33,689 bases of DNA from Gammaproteobacteria bacterium. Its GTDB lineage: Bacteria; Pseudomonadota; Gammaproteobacteria; Enterobacterales; GCA-2746155. A model generated the notes under the pieces. The model was not told the DNA's origin and did no database searches. It saw only the letters and a program-made list of their open reading frames with translations. A program made the position numbers and the translations under genes. Shown one piece after another: positions 31,507 to 33,689 of the stretch (within the stretch, counting starts at the first letter, position 1; each line of letters starts with the position of its first letter). The DNA lies in the NCBI GenBank assembly GCA_002746155.1, contig NVWF01000001.1, forward strand, positions 234,584 to 268,272, given 5' to 3'.

Positions 31507-32328
31507 ATGAACATAAAACGCCTCATACCCGTATTATTCAATTCCTTATCCAATATATTCCCTAGTCTAGCTGCTAAAATTGCTATGGAGTTATTTTTAA
31601 CTCCCGGCAGTGCAGTACGCAGACCTGAAGAGCATGAACTGTTAAAAACGGCTAAAGAAATTCGTTTTGCTAGTGGTTGCATTGGTCATAGTTGGGGCGA
31701 AGGGCCTGTGATATTTTTATGTCATGGTTGGGGTTCAAGAGGCACTCGATTTTTTAATCTGATACCAAAAATTGTAGAACAGGGTTATAAAGTTGTGGTT
31801 TGGGATGCACCTGCCCATGGGTTTTCACCGGGAAAGAAAACCAACTTAACCGACATAGCACAATCTTTAGCAAATGATTTAATCACAAGTAATATTACAC
31901 CTGTCGGATTTGTCGGCCACTCAATGGGAGGAGTTATCCTTGGCGTTATGCAAAAGTACCATCGCCCATTACCTGAGAAGGTGGTTATTGTCGCCTCCCC
32001 TACTCGTATTCCTGAAGTCTTTGAACGATTCTTTGCAATGATTAAATTAAGCGTCAAGGCTCAAAATATCTTTACTGCCAAAGTGAAAGAAGAAACTGGT
32101 CATACCTATGAAGATTTCAGTTTAGTGAATTGTGAATTAGGTAAAAATATACAGGCGCTGATCATTCATGACACTGGTGATAGCGAAGTTCCCTACAGCG
32201 ATTTTATCGCACTTAAAGAACTATGGGATAAGTCAATTTTTGTAACAACTGAAGATCTTGGACACCGCCGAATTTTAGACGATCAGACTGTGATAAATAA
32301 AATTGTAAATTACCTTGGAAAACCATAA
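31507..32328 (+). CDS. Alpha/beta-hydrolase fold protein
   Basis: A 273-residue serine hydrolase. FLCHGWGSRGTRF forms the oxyanion region, GHSMGG (about 138-143) carries the nucleophile Ser, Asp is probably in IIHDTGDSEVPY, and His is in LGHRRILDD near 257. A hydrophobic N-terminal segment (LIPVLFNSLSNIFPSLAAKI) may anchor it or act as a lid; it is not a clean signal peptide. Substrate unknown: small esters or lipids are usual. It is transcribed from a near-consensus promoter covered by the TetR operator, so it is probably induced by a compound the TetR protein senses. The ribosome-binding site is weak. Confidence 0.9.
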   Translation: MNIKRLIPVLFNSLSNIFPSLAAKIAMELFLTPGSAVRRPEEHELLKTAKEIRFASGCIGHSWGEGPVIFLCHGWGSRGTRFFNLIPKIVEQGYKVVVWDAPAHGFSPGKKTNLTDIAQSLANDLITSNITPVGFVGHSMGGVILGVMQKYHRPLPEKVVIVASPTRIPEVFERFFAMIKLSVKAQNIFTAKVKEETGHTYEDFSLVNCELGKNIQALIIHDTGDSEVPYSDFIALKELWDKSIFVTTEDLGHRRILDDQTVINKIVNYLGKP

Positions 32329-32373
32329 GACCTAGTCTTAGATCTTAACTATCAATATAATATTGTTTGATAT

Positions 32374-32404
32374 CCTAGTTCATTTTATGACAAAATGAGC
32401 TAGG
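32374..32404. repeat. Stem-loop between the hydrolase and the next gene
   Basis: CCTAGTTCATTTT (32374-32386) pairs with 32392-32404 over a 5-nt loop, 13 bp with one G-U pair. No T run follows, so it is either a weak terminator or a control site for the small gene at 32432. Confidence 0.55.
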
Positions 32405-32431
32405 TACTTAATAGTAGTAAGCGTTTAAATC

Positions 32432-32749
32432 ATGACCGAACATTACAAACCTTTTTTCGACATTGGTGAAGTAGCCATTCTTCAGCCTCCCCACCCCACA
32501 GCTCGCTACCTCTGGGGTACGGAAACAACTATCCTACAAATTTTTTGGAATGATTCAGCTGAAGACGCCATGGGTGGTCATCTATCGGGCTGGAGTTATT
32601 ACACAGATGTACAGGCACCACCTCCAACAGATTTGCCAGAAGATCAACACAATAACTGGGTCTGGTGTGAATACGACTTAAAGAAAAAGCATGCTCAAGG
32701 TGATTGCAGTTTTGAAGACTTGATGGAAGAAATCAAGATCACCGCCTAA
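32432..32749 (+). CDS. Small protein of unknown function
   Basis: A 105-residue acidic, Trp/Pro-rich cytoplasmic protein starting MTEHYKPFFDIGEVAILQPP. It contains YLWGTETTILQIFW and WVWCEYDLKKKH. No signal, membrane helix or catalytic motif is seen. The composition is that of a folded small protein and the frame is clean. It stands alone between the hydrolase and the convergent trhO gene. I do not recognise the family. Confidence 0.72.
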   Translation: MTEHYKPFFDIGEVAILQPPHPTARYLWGTETTILQIFWNDSAEDAMGGHLSGWSYYTDVQAPPPTDLPEDQHNNWVWCEYDLKKKHAQGDCSFEDLMEEIKITA

Positions 32750-32774
32750 ACTCTTCCTTCCCAAGCCATCTAGA

Positions 32775-33689
32775 CTATTGAGAAGACTTGTATTTCTGCT
32801 CTTGTCGAGTTAACTCTTTATCTTCACGGCGCTTAACAATCGTTTCTGCAACACCTGATCCAAGATGTGACTCACCTCTGAGCTTGGCTAATTTCATTTG
32901 TTTTTCACGTTCAGCAAAACGTTGTTTGGCTTCAGGAGTCACCTTATCAAAACAGGCTGGACAACTAACACCAGCTTGATATTTTATATCCAACATATCT
33001 TGATCAGTAATGGGTAAGCGACAAGCATGGCACTGCTTATAAGAGCCAGGCTGAAGATCATGGTCAACGGTTACCCTTTCATCAAAGACAAAGCACTCTC
33101 CTTCCCACAGGGTTTTCTCAGAAGGCACTTCTTCAAGATATTTCAAGATCCCGCCCTGAAGATGATAAACCTCATCAAAACCCTGCTCTAGCATATAAGC
33201 AGTAGATTTTTCACAGCGAATGCCGCCGGTGCAGAACATGGCGACTTTTTTATGCTTGTTCTTATCGAGATTCTCAGCCACATACTCAGGAAATTCACGG
33301 AAGGTCTCAGTATTAGGATTAACGGCGTTTTTGAAAGTACCAACTTGATATTCATAATCATTGCGCGTATCAATAAGAATAACGTCCGGATCACTAATTA
33401 AAGCATTCCAATCCTCAGGCTTAACGTAGGTCCCCACAATCTTCTTCGGATCAATACCCTGTATACCCATGGTCACAATTTCTCTCTTAAGCTTAACCTT
33501 GGTTCGATTAAAAGGTTGCTCAGCTGTGAAGGATTCTTTGTGAACAATACCCTCAAGCCGCGCATCAGCACTTAGATAATCAAGAAGTTCATTAATTGCA
33601 TTTCTAGTACCTGAAACCGTGCCATTGATGCCTTCATCGGCCAATAACAAAGTGCCTCGAATATCCAAAGCTAGCATCCTTTCTAATAA
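32775..33689 (-). CDS. trhO: tRNA uridine-34 hydroxylase TrhO (rhodanese family), 5' end outside window
   Basis: The visible 304 codons run from the right edge to TAG at 32775-32777. Frame and homology continue past the edge ([20 protein letters not shown]), so the Met at 33677 is internal and about 25-30 N-terminal residues are missing. TrhO (YceA) uses oxygen to hydroxylate U34 of some tRNAs on the way to 5-methoxy or 5-oxyacetic acid uridine. It has an N-terminal acylphosphatase-like domain, a rhodanese domain with [10 protein letters not shown] and the active-site [11 protein letters not shown], and a C-terminal Cys-rich segment ([15 protein letters not shown]) that may bind zinc. A charged tail ends the protein. 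Confidence 0.95.
   Translation of the reverse strand, partial: LLERMLALDIRGTLLLADEGINGTVSGTRNAINELLDYLSADARLEGIVHKESFTAEQPFNRTKVKLKREIVTMGIQGIDPKKIVGTYVKPEDWNALISDPDVILIDTRNDYEYQVGTFKNAVNPNTETFREFPEYVAENLDKNKHKKVAMFCTGGIRCEKSTAYMLEQGFDEVYHLQGGILKYLEEVPSEKTLWEGECFVFDERVTVDHDLQPGSYKQCHACRLPITDQDMLDIKYQAGVSCPACFDKVTPEAKQRFAEREKQMKLAKLRGESHLGSGVAETIVKRREDKELTRQEQKYKSSQ

Noticed and set aside
31437-31682. Minus-strand reading frame of 81 codons over the hydrolase start
   Set aside because: Antisense to a clear alpha/beta hydrolase and overlapping the TetR operator.
1-33689. CRISPR array, transposase or IS element, integrase, rRNA or tRNA genes
   Set aside because: Looked for regularly spaced repeats, transposase or integrase protein motifs and RNA gene signatures; none found inside the window.

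Overview
The window looks like chromosome from a low-GC, probably marine gammaproteobacterium. The housekeeping genes (DUF1456/YehS-like, CvfB-like S1 protein, DEAD-box helicase, TrhO) and the combination of a TonB-dependent receptor with a CadC-like membrane regulator carrying a TolB-type propeller fit Alteromonadales- or Kangiella-like bacteria. I cannot fix the genus from sequence alone.

The left part (1 to about 9.9 kb) is accessory DNA. A minus-strand operon encodes a type IB (EcoEI/EcoAI-like) restriction-modification system in the order hsdR-hsdM-hsdS. The three genes are joined by TAATG stop/start overlaps. They are followed without a break by a SIR2-like NADase gene and an unrecognised gene that runs off the left edge. 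This composite defence operon is the strongest candidate for an undescribed system. Two copies of a 24-bp sequence that looks like the 3' end of tmRNA (ssrA, ending in CCA) lie at 8069-8092 and 9853-9876. They mark this as tandem integrated DNA: the restriction island lies left of the first copy, and a 1.8-kb segment holding only an AbiEi-like/Fic fusion gene lies between the copies.

From 9.9 to 12.1 kb is a toxin graveyard. A parDE pair is damaged in both genes (ParD has an in-frame gap, ParE a frameshift). Beside it are an intact class II Fic protein with its own upstream repeats and a C-terminal relic of another Fic gene. From 12.5 to 15.3 kb a CadC-like membrane transcription regulator is followed by three very small genes of unknown role. 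From 15.6 to 18.2 kb is a DUF1456/CvfB/DEAD-helicase operon.

From 18.2 to 28.4 kb, all on the minus strand, is a nutrient-acquisition locus: CapA-like hydrolase, fold-III PLP decarboxylase, LysR regulator, TonB-dependent receptor, exported M14 (CCP-like) carboxypeptidase and N-acyl-D-amino-acid deacylase. Near-identical palindromes (ATAACCTNAGGTTAT type) lie 95-116 bp upstream of the start codons of capA, the decarboxylase and the receptor. They very likely define one LysR regulon for uptake and breakdown of a peptide or N-acyl amino-acid polymer; the substrate is a guess.

The right part holds a NYN-domain RNase-like gene, then a compact promoter/leader-peptide/hairpin/terminator unit (29210-29430) that looks like an attenuator or small RNA. 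Downstream are a damaged small ORF, a gene of unknown function whose ribosome-binding site is a 7-bp tandem repeat, and a small basic protein. A divergent TetR/alpha-beta hydrolase pair with a 16-bp perfect operator repeat, a small unknown protein and the edge-truncated trhO gene close the window.
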